From: Parasphingopyxis algicola
Lineage (GTDB): Bacteria > Pseudomonadota > Alphaproteobacteria > Sphingomonadales > Sphingomonadaceae
Assembly: GCF_013378075.1 (NCBI RefSeq)
Contig: NZ_CP051131.1
Span: 806,001-870,000 of the forward strand
DNA: 64,000 nt
Direction of reading: 5' to 3'
Both the position numbers and the translations under genes were made by a program. Position 1 is the first letter of the stretch, and every line of letters starts with the position of its first letter. Under the pieces are notes generated by a model. That model was not told where the DNA came from and made no database searches. It was given only the letters and a program-made list of their open reading frames with translations. This document shows, in pieces, positions 50,354 to 58,978 of this stretch.

Positions 50354-50677
50354 CTAGAAAGGCAGCTTGAAGCCCGGCGGGAGCGGCAGGCCGCTCGTCA
50401 TCTTGCTCATTTCCTCCTGGCTCGCCGCATCCGCTTTCGCCCGCGCATCGTTGAGCGCGGCGGCGATCAGGTCCTCGAGCACCGGCTTTTCATCCGGTTT
50501 CATCAGGGATTCGTCGATCTCGACGCCCTTGATCGTGCCCTTGGCGCTGGCGCGTACCTTGACGAGGCCGCCGCCCGATACGCCCTCCACCTCGATATTC
50601 TCGAGATTCGCCTGCGCCTTTTGCAGTTCCTCCTGCACATTTTGCGCGGCCTTCATGATGTCTTCGAAATTCTGCAC
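50354..50677 (-). CDS. ybaB: YbaB/EbfC nucleoid-associated protein
   Basis: A 107-residue DNA-binding protein that forms tweezer-like dimers. [19 protein letters not shown] and [26 protein letters not shown] are the family core. The GTG at 50677 is chosen because AGGAG lies 8 bases upstream; an ATG 11 codons earlier lies next to the dnaX stop. The dnaX-ybaB order is conserved in many bacteria. Confidence 0.92.
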   Translation of the reverse strand: MQNFEDIMKAAQNVQEELQKAQANLENIEVEGVSGGGLVKVRASAKGTIKGVEIDESLMKPDEKPVLEDLIAAALNDARAKADAASQEEMSKMTSGLPLPPGFKLPF

Positions 50678-50696
50678 GGGATCAGCTCCTATTGGG

Positions 50697-52382
50697 TCAG
50701 CCTCTGCCACCGGGGGCCAGCTTGTAATCGATCAGTTCGGCATCGGGAAACGCCTCGAACGCCGCTTTCACCATCGGGGATTGCAACACGGCCTCGCGTT
50801 CTGCGCTCGCCGCCGCCTGTTCCTGTTCGAGCAGGCTGGGTTCCCCCGCCTCGTCGCTCGTCTCGATGGTCCAGGCCTGGCCGGTCTCCTCGCGCAGCAG
50901 CCGGCCGAGATCGCGGAAGAACTCCTCATCGCGCGGCCGGGTCGGCCGGATCACGAGACGGGGCGGATCGTAACAGACCAGTCGCGCATCGCGCTCGAGA
51001 TACTGCGCGGTTTTCCAGCTAGCATCGTCGTGCCGGCTTTCCGCGACCATCCTGACCAGCGCCGCATAATCGGCCGGGAAACTGCCCTGCACGCCTCCGC
51101 CGGGCCCCGAGGGCGCCTGGGCCGGGGCGGCAGCCGCAGCCAATGCTCCGCTCTCGAACTTGCGCGCCAGTTCGCCCGGATCGGGCAGGCCCGCGGCATG
51201 AACGATCCGGAGCAGCGCCATTTCCGCGGCTTCGATCGGCATCGGCGCAGTCTCGACCTCGTGCAGGCCTTTCAGCAGCAGCTGCCAGATGCGGTGGAGA
51301 GCGGCGAAGCCGAGCCGGCTCGCCCAGTCGGAAAACGCTTCGCGTTCCTCGGCCGAGAGCGCCGGATCGTCGGCCCCGCCCACCTTGGCGCGGACGATGC
51401 CGTGCGCGGTTTCGAGCAGGCCGCGAAACAGCGACGCCGGATCGGTACCGAGATCGTGCTGCTCCTGCACCGTCGCCAATACCGCCTGCGCGTCGCCCGC
51501 GAGCAGCTGGCCGAACAGGGTGCGCACCGCGCCGCGATCGGACAGCCCGATCATCTCGCGGACCTGCGCGGCGGTCACGCCTTCGGGGCCATGGGCAATC
51601 GCCTGGTCGAGGATCGAGAGCCCGTCACGCACCGAACCCTCGGCCGCGCGCGCGATCAGCGCCAGCGCCTCGTCTTCGGCCTCGGCACCCTCCTCTCCGA
51701 CGATCCAGCGAAAATGCTCGGCCAGCCGATCGGCCGGGATGCGCCGGAGATCGAAGCGCTGGCAGCGCGAAAGCACCGTCACCGGCACCTTGTTGACCTC
51801 GGTCGTCGCGAAGAGGAACTTCACATGCGGCGGCGGCTCCTCGAGCGTCTTCAGGAGCGCGTTGAATGCGTTCTTAGACAGCATATGGACTTCGTCGATG
51901 ATATAGACCTTGTAGCGTGCCGAGACCGCCGCATAGCGCACCGCCTCGATAATCTCGCGCACATCGTCGACGCCGGTATGCGAGGCAGCGTCCATTTCGA
52001 CGACATCGATATGCCGCCCCTCGGCGATCGCGACACACGGTTCGCACTGGCCGCACGGATCGATCGTCGGCCCACCCTCGCCATCGGGGCCGATACAGTT
52101 GAGCGCCTTGGCGATCAGCCGCGCGGTCGAGGTCTTGCCGACCCCGCGGACACCGGTGAGCAGAAAGGCATGGGCCAGCCGGTCGCGCTTGATCGCGTTG
52201 CCGAGCGTCTGGACCATCGCGTCCTGCCCGATTAACGCATCGAAGCTCTGCGGGCGATATTTGCGGGCCAGCACGCGATAGGGCTGCGCACCTTCGGGCG
52301 GCGCGGGCTGGGCCGGCTCGTCTAGGCCGAGGCCCGGGCCGGAATCGGCGGCGGGCTCCATCGTCTCCTGGGAATCGGACAT
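50697..52382 (-). CDS. dnaX: DNA polymerase III subunits gamma/tau
   Basis: A 561-residue clamp-loader ATPase. Walker A is [19 protein letters not shown] near residue 65, a zinc module follows (four cysteines between residues about 90 and 105), then [11 protein letters not shown] and [23 protein letters not shown]. The C-terminal third corresponds to tau. The SRP RNA gene lies upstream and ybaB downstream, a common order. Confidence 0.96.
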   Translation of the reverse strand: MSDSQETMEPAADSGPGLGLDEPAQPAPPEGAQPYRVLARKYRPQSFDALIGQDAMVQTLGNAIKRDRLAHAFLLTGVRGVGKTSTARLIAKALNCIGPDGEGGPTIDPCGQCEPCVAIAEGRHIDVVEMDAASHTGVDDVREIIEAVRYAAVSARYKVYIIDEVHMLSKNAFNALLKTLEEPPPHVKFLFATTEVNKVPVTVLSRCQRFDLRRIPADRLAEHFRWIVGEEGAEAEDEALALIARAAEGSVRDGLSILDQAIAHGPEGVTAAQVREMIGLSDRGAVRTLFGQLLAGDAQAVLATVQEQHDLGTDPASLFRGLLETAHGIVRAKVGGADDPALSAEEREAFSDWASRLGFAALHRIWQLLLKGLHEVETAPMPIEAAEMALLRIVHAAGLPDPGELARKFESGALAAAAAPAQAPSGPGGGVQGSFPADYAALVRMVAESRHDDASWKTAQYLERDARLVCYDPPRLVIRPTRPRDEEFFRDLGRLLREETGQAWTIETSDEAGEPSLLEQEQAAASAEREAVLQSPMVKAAFEAFPDAELIDYKLAPGGRG

Positions 52383-52471
52383 GAGCAGAGACTAGACCCT
52401 GCGGCGCGTCATGTCGAAAGGGTTATGCGCGGAATTTTCGGTTAACCGTGTGGAAGTTTGGTTCTCGGACT

Positions 52472-52656
52472 CTTTTTCGTCAGACCTTCGCTACGCTCAG
52501 GCGCGCCACCGGCCCGCTCCCCCTCCCGGCCTCCCAATAAGTGTACCCTGTGGGAGGCCGGGAGGGGGAGCGGGCCGGTGGCGCGAACTTCCGTCAGGAA
52601 GTTTCTGACAAGCAAAATCCGGCGCTCGACTGTTAAGTCGAGTCTGACAAAAAACT
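52472..52656. repeat. Long-hairpin intergenic element, copy 1
   Basis: An element of about 185 bp between dnaX and the SRP RNA. Its centre is a perfect 34-bp inverted repeat (52503-52536 and 52551-52584) with a 14-base loop containing AGTGTA. A second small hairpin CTCGAC/GTCGAG and the ends TTTTTCGTCAGAC and GTCTGACAAAAAAC (nearly inverted) follow. A relative lies at 57119-57254. No coding frame fits it. Confidence 0.85.
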
Positions 52657-52671
52657 GATGATGTTAGCTAA

Positions 52672-52768
52672 AGTGGAAGCCGGAACGACCCGCGGCGAAA
52701 TCGTTACGGCTGCTTCCTTCCGGACCTGACCGGGTTGGCGAATGCCGCGTCCGCCCGACTTCCGAATG
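52672..52768 (-). ncRNA. ffs: Signal recognition particle RNA (4.5S)
   Basis: About 97 nt on the minus strand. The universal apical loop is present: GGTCAGGTCCGGAAGGAAGC, then AGCCGTAACG. The flanking arms (GCCAACCCGGTC and the complementary CGCGGG region) allow a long hairpin. It is the RNA partner of Ffh and FtsY, both encoded in this window. Ends are estimated from pairing. Confidence 0.92.
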
Positions 52769-52801
52769 GGCATATGGCGATGTCCGCGCCGAAATGCAAT
52801 G

Positions 52802-53698
52802 TCAGCCGATATTCCGCTCACTCATGTAAAAGGCCGCCAGTTCACCGATCTCCGCAATCGCCGCATCGACTTCGGCGGCATCAGCTGTCGGGCGGTCGAT
52901 ATAGACGGTCAGAACGAAGGCGGGGCCGCTGGGCGGCCAGATGATGCCGATATCGTTATAGGCGGTGCCGCAGCTGCCGGTCTTGTCGCCGACCGTCCAG
53001 CCCTCGGGCACCCCGGCGCGGATGCGGTTGTCGCCGGTCCGGTTGGCGATCGCCCAGGCTGCCAGCTGCGCGCGGCTTTCCTCGCCCAGCGCGTCGCCGA
53101 ACATCAGCCGCTGGACCAGCCCCGCCATCGCGACCGGGCTCGTCGTATCGCGCTCGTCGCCGGGCGCATTCTCGTTCAGCTCGGGCTCCATCCGGTCGAG
53201 GCGGGTCACCTCGTCGCCATGCCGGCGGAAGAAGGCGGTTATGCCCTCGGGCCCGCCGATCGCGTCGTCCAGCAGCAGATTGGCAGCCGTGTTATCGCTC
53301 AACGTGCTGATCGCTTCGGCCGCCTCCACCACGCTCATCTCGCCGGAAACGAGATGATCGCGCGCAGCGGGCGCATAATCGAGAAGGTCGTCCTCGCCGA
53401 AAGCCAGCGCATCTTCCATCGCCATATCGCCCGCCTCCACCTGCTCGAGCACCGCCGCACTCAGCGCCAGCTTGAAGGTCGAGCACATCGCGAACCGCTC
53501 GTCGCCGCGATAGGCGCGGAGCAGGTTGCCCGTCTCGTCGGTCAGCGCGACGCCGACCCGGCCGCCGATCCGCTGCTCGATTCCCTCAAGAACATGATCG
53601 CCGAGGATCGTCTCGATTTGCGAAGTGCCCTGCGGTTCGGACGCGCAGCCCGCCCAGAGCGTGGCCGCGACAAACAGGCATGTGATGCGCTTCAACAC
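52802..53698 (-). CDS. Class A beta-lactamase, predicted lipoprotein
   Basis: A 298-residue serine beta-lactamase. It shows the catalytic set: CSTFKLA with the active Ser near residue 77, LSDNTAAN near residue 137, the Glu in EPELNENAPGDERDTTSP near residue 172 and GDKTGSCG near residue 240. Its signal peptide ends with LWAGCAS, a lipobox, so it is probably lipid-anchored. I start at GTG 53698 because GGGAG is 6 bases upstream; an ATG two codons earlier sits on the binding site itself. Its spectrum cannot be told. Confidence 0.92.
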   Translation of the reverse strand: MLKRITCLFVAATLWAGCASEPQGTSQIETILGDHVLEGIEQRIGGRVGVALTDETGNLLRAYRGDERFAMCSTFKLALSAAVLEQVEAGDMAMEDALAFGEDDLLDYAPAARDHLVSGEMSVVEAAEAISTLSDNTAANLLLDDAIGGPEGITAFFRRHGDEVTRLDRMEPELNENAPGDERDTTSPVAMAGLVQRLMFGDALGEESRAQLAAWAIANRTGDNRIRAGVPEGWTVGDKTGSCGTAYNDIGIIWPPSGPAFVLTVYIDRPTADAAEVDAAIAEIGELAAFYMSERNIG

Positions 53699-53700
53699 AA

Positions 53701-54036
53701 TCATCTCCCTTGCATATTGTGGACCGCGCCCGGGATTCGCACGGTCAGGCTCTCCAGCTCCTCGTTCAGCCAGATCTGGCAGGCAAGCCGGCTGTAGCGG
53801 TTCACGTCGGCGGCGAGATCGAGCATGTCGTCCTCCATCTCCTGCGCGCGCGGCAGTTTCGCGAAATCGTCCGGATCGACATGCACATGGCAGGTCGAGC
53901 AGGCCATCTGCCCCTCGCACGTGCCTTCCAGCGGCTGGCCGTCGGCCTGAGCAAGATCGAGCAGCCGGTCGCCGGGCGCGCCATCGACCTCGCTCACCTG
54001 CCGGCCATCGGCGGAGATGAAACGGACTTTGGTCAT
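53701..54036 (-). CDS. fdx: 2Fe-2S ferredoxin (adrenodoxin type)
   Basis: A 111-residue electron carrier. Cluster cysteines are in GTCEGQMACSTCHVHV near residues 39-48 and RLACQIW near residue 85, the vertebrate-type spacing used by Isc-associated ferredoxins. Its ATG overlaps the end of the cysteine desulfurase gene by 4 bp, supporting a role in Fe-S assembly. The beta-lactamase gene begins immediately after it. Confidence 0.94.
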   Translation of the reverse strand: MTKVRFISADGRQVSEVDGAPGDRLLDLAQADGQPLEGTCEGQMACSTCHVHVDPDDFAKLPRAQEMEDDMLDLAADVNRYSRLACQIWLNEELESLTVRIPGAVHNMQGR

Positions 54037-55223
54037 TCGCCCTCACCTTCCATCAGCTGCGTTTCGTCCTCGGAATGCGGTTCCTCGCCTTCCACCGGCC
54101 GGCCGGGCAACTGTTCCGCCGCGGCTTCGAGGATCAGGTCGATCGCCTTTTCCAGATCCTCCTCGCTCGTATAGCGGCCGAAGCCGAGACGGATGCTGGC
54201 ATTCGCCTCCTCCTTCGACAGTCCGAGCGCCGAAAGGACATGGCTCGGCCGTCCCGATCCGCTGGCGCAGGCGGAGCCCGCGGAAAAGGCGACGCCGCGC
54301 ACATCGGAAATCAGCCGGGCCGCATCGAGCCCGTCGAGGCGGATGTTGAGATTGCCCGGATAGCGGGCGCAGTCCGAACCGTTGATCGTCCAGCGATCTC
54401 CGAAGCGGTGAGTCGCGACAGCCCATAGTTTCTCGACATGCGCGCAATCGTCATCGACCCGCTCGGCCATCAACGCCGCGGCCGCGCCGAATCCCGCGCA
54501 CAGCGCCGGCGCCAGGGTGCCGGAGCGCAGATCGCCCTCCTGTCCGCCGCCATGCATTAGCGGCGTGGGTTTCACCCCGTCGGCCAGCCAGAGCGCACCG
54601 ACGCCCTTGGGCCCGTGAATCTTGTGCGACGACATGGCAATCATGTCGCACTGCTGCCACGGGATTTCGACCCGGCCGAGCGCCTGGACGGCATCGCAAA
54701 ACATCAGCGCGCCGCATTTTTCGGCCAGCGGGCCGATCTCGGCGATCCGCTGGATGACGCCGATCTCGTTGTTGACGAGCATCAGCGCGACAAGCGCGAC
54801 ATCCTCGTCCAGCACCTCCTCGACCGCCATCGGATCGACGAGCCCCTCCTCGGACACGTCGAGCACGGTCAGTGCGCAACCCCAGTCTTCCAGAAATTCG
54901 CAGGTGTCGAGCACACAGGCATGCTCGGTCGCGACCGTTACGATACGGTTGCGGCCTTCGGGCGCCTTGGCCAGCGCGCCCTTGATCGCCCAGTTCGCCG
55001 CTTCGGTCGCGCCGCTCGTGAAATAGAGGTTGCCGCTCTCCGCGCCGATGCAGTCCATCACCTGGTCGCGCGCGACTTCGACGGCCGCAGCGGCCTCGCG
55101 GCCCATCTTGTGCGGCGAATGCGGATTGCCGAACTTCTCGTCGAGAAAGGGCAGCATCGCTTCGCGCGCCTCGGGCGCCATCGGGGTCGTCGCCTGATAG
55201 TCGAGATAGATGGTGTCGCTCAT
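54033..55223 (-). CDS. Cysteine desulfurase (IscS/NifS type), copy 1
   Basis: A 396-residue PLP enzyme that takes sulfur from cysteine. It has IYLDYQATTPMAPEAREAM at the start, the PLP Lys in AMSSHKIHGPKGVGALWL near residue 205 and the active Cys in FSAGSACASGSGRPSHV near residue 328. About 20 extra acidic residues end the protein. It follows a second desulfurase with an overlap of 4 bp and precedes the ferredoxin, giving a sulfur-transfer operon. Confidence 0.93.
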   Translation of the reverse strand: MSDTIYLDYQATTPMAPEAREAMLPFLDEKFGNPHSPHKMGREAAAAVEVARDQVMDCIGAESGNLYFTSGATEAANWAIKGALAKAPEGRNRIVTVATEHACVLDTCEFLEDWGCALTVLDVSEEGLVDPMAVEEVLDEDVALVALMLVNNEIGVIQRIAEIGPLAEKCGALMFCDAVQALGRVEIPWQQCDMIAMSSHKIHGPKGVGALWLADGVKPTPLMHGGGQEGDLRSGTLAPALCAGFGAAAALMAERVDDDCAHVEKLWAVATHRFGDRWTINGSDCARYPGNLNIRLDGLDAARLISDVRGVAFSAGSACASGSGRPSHVLSALGLSKEEANASIRLGFGRYTSEEDLEKAIDLILEAAAEQLPGRPVEGEEPHSEDETQLMEGEGE

Positions 55224-56293
55224 GCCGCGCGCCCCTTCCCTTCTGCCGCCAGTCGCTTCCAGACATCCATGAAGCGATAGATATCTGCACGGTTCGTCTG
55301 GGGCCCGAAGCTGACACGGATTACCTCGGCGGCGTCGGCTTCGCTCCAGCCCATCGCAATCAGCACATGACTGGGTTTGAGGCTGCCCGACGAACAGGCG
55401 CTGCCCGCGGAAACGGCGATCCCCGCCATGTCGAACTGGATCAACTGGGCGTTCGCGGCGACCCCCGGCATCCGGTAGGATGCGATGGTCGGGATGCGGT
55501 CGGCATCCCTGGCGACCACGATCCCGCCCTCCTGCTCGATCGCCTTGTCGAGATGCTCGCGCAATTCGGCGGCGCGCGACACCCAGCCCGTCGGCGCTTC
55601 AAGCGCGACGGCGAAACCGAGCGCGGCCGGCAGGTTTTCGGTACCCGGCCGATAGCCGCGCTCCTGCCCGCCCAGCGCATGCAGACTGGCGAAATCCTTC
55701 ACGAGCAGCGCGCCGATCCCCGGCGGGCCGCCGAGCTTGTGCGCCGAGATCGCGATCAGATCGGCATCGGGCAGCGGCAGTTTCCCGGCCGACTGGCTGC
55801 AATCGGCGAACAGCCAGTTGCCGCCGACATGGATGCGCTGCTTGAGATCTTCGAGATCCTGTTTGACGCCCGTTTCGCTGTTAACCGCCTGGATCGCGAC
55901 CAGCGCCGTTTCGTCCGACCCCGACAGCATCCAGTTCAATTTGCCGCCATCGACCTGGCCCAAGACGTCGACGGCGATCCGTTCGACATCTCCGGCCGCG
56001 CGCAGCACCGCATCATGCTCGACCGCGCCAACGATCACCCGATCGGCTTTCGTGCACGAGATGGCGAGCGCGATCGCCTCGCTCGCGCCGCTGGTGAAAA
56101 CGATCTCTCCGCCCCAATCGAGCGCCTTGCCAATCCGCTTGCGCGCGTCCTCGAGTGCGGCCCGGGCGTCGCGACCTTCGCCGTGCGGCGAAGACGGGTT
56201 GGCCCAGCCTTCGAATCCCGCCGAAACCGCATCGCGCGCTTCGGGGAGCATCGGCATGGTCGCCGCATGGTCGAGATAAAGGCGTTCTTTCAA
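55220..56293 (-). CDS. Cysteine desulfurase, copy 2
   Basis: A 357-residue paralogue of the neighbouring desulfurase. The PLP Lys is in AISAHKLGGPPGIGALL near residue 190 and the active Cys in VSAGSACSSGSLKPSHVL near residue 305. The two are only moderately similar, so they are probably specialised (for example for Fe-S and tRNA sulfur). The start is a TTG with GGAT just upstream. It is the first gene of the set. Confidence 0.92.
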   Translation of the reverse strand: MKERLYLDHAATMPMLPEARDAVSAGFEGWANPSSPHGEGRDARAALEDARKRIGKALDWGGEIVFTSGASEAIALAISCTKADRVIVGAVEHDAVLRAAGDVERIAVDVLGQVDGGKLNWMLSGSDETALVAIQAVNSETGVKQDLEDLKQRIHVGGNWLFADCSQSAGKLPLPDADLIAISAHKLGGPPGIGALLVKDFASLHALGGQERGYRPGTENLPAALGFAVALEAPTGWVSRAAELREHLDKAIEQEGGIVVARDADRIPTIASYRMPGVAANAQLIQFDMAGIAVSAGSACSSGSLKPSHVLIAMGWSEADAAEVIRVSFGPQTNRADIYRFMDVWKRLAAEGKGRAA

Positions 56294-56412
56294 TCACTTA
56301 TCCGGTTTTAGTTGCGAAAAGAGACCTGAACATCATATAGGCCACATGCCGCTTATGCCCGCATAAGCCCGATTCCCGCCCGTTTCCAGCCAAAGGGTTG
56401 CACCGAACCGAT

Positions 56413-57069
56413 ATGCCTGAAGTCATTTTTCCCGGTCCCGACGGCCGCCTCGAAGGCCGTTTTTCTCCGCCGCCGCGCCCGCGCGCGCCGGTCGCGATGA
56501 TCCTCCATCCGCACCCCCAGGGCGGCGGCACGATGAACAATGCGGTCGTGCAGGCACTCTACAAGACCTTCGTGCGCCGCGGTTTCGCAACGCTGCGCTT
56601 CAACTTCCGCGGCGTCGGCAAGAGCCAGGGCGAATTCGACAATGGCGTCGGCGAACTCTCCGATGCCGCCGCCGCGCTCGACTGGCTCCAGAGCTTCCAT
56701 CCCGAAGCCGAGACGACCTGGGTCGCGGGCTTTTCCTTCGGCTCGCTGATCGGCATGCAGTTGTTGATGCGCCGGCCGGAGATTCGCGGTTTCATTACGA
56801 TCGCGCCGCCCGCGAACATGTACGATTTCAGCTTCCTCGCCCCCTGCCCGGCCTCGGGCGTCATCATTCAGGGCGATGCCGACGAAGTCGCGACGCCGTC
56901 CGGCACGCAGAAGCTCGTCGACAAGCTGCGGACCCAAAAGCATATCACGATCCAGCACGACGTGATCCCGGGCGCCAACCATTTCTTCGAGCGCGAGATG
57001 GATCCGCTGATGAAATCGGTCGACGACTATCTCGACATGCGGTTGGATCCGGACTGCCCGATTAAGTAG
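56413..57069 (+). CDS. Alpha/beta hydrolase of the COG2945 type
   Basis: A 218-residue predicted hydrolase with MILHPHPQGGGTMNNAVV near residue 30, FNFRGVGKSQGEFD near residue 63 and the nucleophile elbow GFSFGSLIG near residue 111. The family is widespread and uncharacterised, thought to act on small esters or peptides. The catalytic His is in PGANHFFE near residue 194. The ATG at 56413 (MPEVIF) is preferred; a TTG five codons upstream also exists. Confidence 0.85.
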   Translation: MPEVIFPGPDGRLEGRFSPPPRPRAPVAMILHPHPQGGGTMNNAVVQALYKTFVRRGFATLRFNFRGVGKSQGEFDNGVGELSDAAAALDWLQSFHPEAETTWVAGFSFGSLIGMQLLMRRPEIRGFITIAPPANMYDFSFLAPCPASGVIIQGDADEVATPSGTQKLVDKLRTQKHITIQHDVIPGANHFFEREMDPLMKSVDDYLDMRLDPDCPIK

Positions 57070-57118
57070 CGGTTTCATTCGCCGGACCTTCGACTTCACG
57101 TCAGGCGCCACAAGCTAT

Positions 57119-57254
57119 TTGTCAGAATTTCCCTGTCGCGAAATCGCCGCACCGGCCCACTCCCCCACCCGGCCTCCCACTCAGTGTATTCTATGGGAGG
57201 CCGGGTGGGGGAGTGGGCCGGTGCCGCGCTCGACCGCATGGTCGAGTCTGACAA
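57119..57254. repeat. Long-hairpin intergenic element, copy 2
   Basis: A 136-bp element with perfect 8-bp ends (TTGTCAGA and TCTGACAA). Its centre is a perfect 30-bp inverted repeat (57150-57179 and 57194-57223) with a 14-base loop sharing AGTGTA with copy 1, and a small CTCGAC/GTCGAG hairpin near the right end. Two arm positions differ from copy 1, and both are compensated on the opposite arm. Confidence 0.85.
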
Positions 57255-57255
57255 G

Positions 57256-57435
57256 TTAAACCGGATTGGGCACCGTCCAGATCAACACGTTCGCCAAGAT
57301 CACGATCGCCGCGGCGAGCATCAGCAGGCCCCGCTGCTTCTCGCCGCGCTTGACCCACAGCCAGATGCCCCCTGCGCCCAGCGCGAAGACGGAAACCATG
57401 GCGATCGAGAGCGCGATATTGGCGGCAAGCAGCAT
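57256..57435 (-). CDS. Small two-helix membrane protein (59 residues)
   Basis: A 59-residue frame with two hydrophobic helices: residues 2-27 (MVSVFALGAGGIWLW is its end) and 36-56 (MLAAAIVILANVLIW), joined by VKRGEKQRG. It starts 9 bp after the threonine dehydratase stop codon and is probably co-transcribed. No family is recognised. Codon use looks coding, with strong third-position GC. Confidence 0.6.
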   Translation of the reverse strand: MLLAANIALSIAMVSVFALGAGGIWLWVKRGEKQRGLLMLAAAIVILANVLIWTVPNPV

Positions 57436-57444
57436 CGGTCTGTT

Positions 57445-58413
57445 CTAGCCCTGGATGATCTCGGCGAAAACCGCCGGATCGACATTGCCGCCCGAGAGCG
57501 TAACGAGCGTCCGGCCGGTCGGCTTCACCTTGCCCGCGAGCACGGCAGCCAGCGCCACGGCGCCGCCCGGTTCGACGACGAGTCGCAGTCGCGAAAAGGC
57601 GGTGCGCACGGCGTGGGCGACTTCTTCTTCGGTCACCGCGACGCCCGTCGCGCTCTGGACAGATAGAATATCGAAGGTAACCGGCGCGACGCGCAAGGTC
57701 TGGAGCGCGTCGCAGCGCGTGTCGGGCGGATCGGGCTGGACGGGGACGATCTCTCCGGCCTCCAGCGAGCGCGCCATATCGTCCCAGCCCGCGGGTTCGA
57801 CGACCGTGATCTTCGCGTCCGGCAGCACCAGCGCCGCACCCGCCGAAAGCCCGCCGCCGCCGCAACAGATGACCGCGCTGTCCGGCGGACCGCCCGCCAT
57901 CGCCTCCATCTGCTCGACCGCTTCGAGGGTCGCCGTCCCCTGCCCTTCGACGACCCAGGGATCGTCGAAGCTCGGCACGAGGATCGCATTGCGCTCGGCG
58001 GCCAGGTCCGCGGCCAGCTTTTCGCGGCTGCCGCTCATCCGGTCATAGCTGACGATCTCCGCGCCCAGGGCCTTCGTCGCTTCGAGCTTCGCGCGCGGCG
58101 CGTCTTTGGGCATCACGATCAGCGCCGGCATGGAGAGCCGTTTCGCGGCCCAGGCGACGCCTTGCGCATGATTGCCCGAGGAAAAGGCGACGACGCCGGT
58201 CTCGCGCTCCGCCGCGCTCATTGCGGCGAGCCGGTGATAGCCGCCGCGCAGCTTGAATGCGCCGATCGGCTGGAGATTCTCGCATTTGAGCCAGATTTCG
58301 CCGTGCTCGGTCTCGAACGGGATCAGCGGTGTCGGCGGAACGACGTCGCGGATGCGCGCCGCGGCTTCCCGGATGCCTGCCAGAGTCGGTGCGCGCGATT
58401 CGATATCCGTCAT
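57445..58413 (-). CDS. Threonine/serine dehydratase (PLP fold type II)
   Basis: A 322-residue enzyme that deaminates threonine or serine. The PLP Lys is in IGAFKLRGGYHRL near residue 53, SSGNHAQGVAWAA near residue 78 binds the substrate, and ICCGGGGLSAGA near residue 181 binds the phosphate. There is no C-terminal ACT-like regulatory domain, so it is the short form; it could also be a racemase-like member. The ATG agrees with the family length. Confidence 0.9.
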   Translation of the reverse strand: MTDIESRAPTLAGIREAAARIRDVVPPTPLIPFETEHGEIWLKCENLQPIGAFKLRGGYHRLAAMSAAERETGVVAFSSGNHAQGVAWAAKRLSMPALIVMPKDAPRAKLEATKALGAEIVSYDRMSGSREKLAADLAAERNAILVPSFDDPWVVEGQGTATLEAVEQMEAMAGGPPDSAVICCGGGGLSAGAALVLPDAKITVVEPAGWDDMARSLEAGEIVPVQPDPPDTRCDALQTLRVAPVTFDILSVQSATGVAVTEEEVAHAVRTAFSRLRLVVEPGGAVALAAVLAGKVKPTGRTLVTLSGGNVDPAVFAEIIQG

Positions 58414-58521
58414 GCGCCCCGGCTAGCCTGCACGTCCCGATGCCGCAACGTCAGGCCCGTTGCATTTGACAGTTTTCCGGTGCTGCCGCAGTCTCCCGGC
58501 ATCACGAAAAAGGGGAGCATA

Positions 58522-58953
58522 ATGAACAGTGCCATTCTCGCGCCCGCGGCGGTTCTCGTCGTCTGGACGCTGATCATGATGATCTGGGTCATGGTGACCC
58601 GTCTTCCGGCGATGAAGAAGATCGGCGTCGATATGGGCGCCCGGCCCGGCGGCCGCGGCCAGGACCTGGAAGGCGTCGTGCCGGACAGCGTCAACTGGAA
58701 GGCCCACAACTATAACCATCTGATGGAGCAGCCGACGATCTTCTACGCGACCGTCTTCATCGTCGCGCTGACCGGGACCGGGGATGTCTGGCTCAACGTC
58801 TGGCTGGCCTGGGCCTATGTGGGCCTCAGGATCGTGCACAGCATCATCCAGGCGACATGGAACCATGTGCCCGCGCGTTTCATGGTGTTCGTGCTGAGCA
58901 GCCTCGCGCTGCTGGCTCTCGCGCTTCACGCGACCGCGGCGGCCCTGCAATAA
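58522..58953 (+). CDS. MAPEG family membrane protein, copy 1
   Basis: A 143-residue protein of the membrane-associated eicosanoid/glutathione (MAPEG) superfamily with four helices (about residues 5-25, 70-92, 95-112 and 120-140). The conserved WKAHNYNHLMEQPTIFYA near residue 60 and WAYVGLRIVHSIIQATWN near residue 98 are the family core. Members conjugate or reduce with glutathione; the substrate is unknown. AGGGGAG precedes the ATG. Confidence 0.88.
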   Translation: MNSAILAPAAVLVVWTLIMMIWVMVTRLPAMKKIGVDMGARPGGRGQDLEGVVPDSVNWKAHNYNHLMEQPTIFYATVFIVALTGTGDVWLNVWLAWAYVGLRIVHSIIQATWNHVPARFMVFVLSSLALLALALHATAAALQ

Positions 58954-58978
58954 ACCGGAAAAAGAACGGAGACATATC

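Noticed and set aside
52503-52584. Long GC-rich hairpin read as a CRISPR repeat or terminator
   Set aside because: Only one copy at this place, no spacers, and no T tract; treated as an intergenic hairpin element instead.
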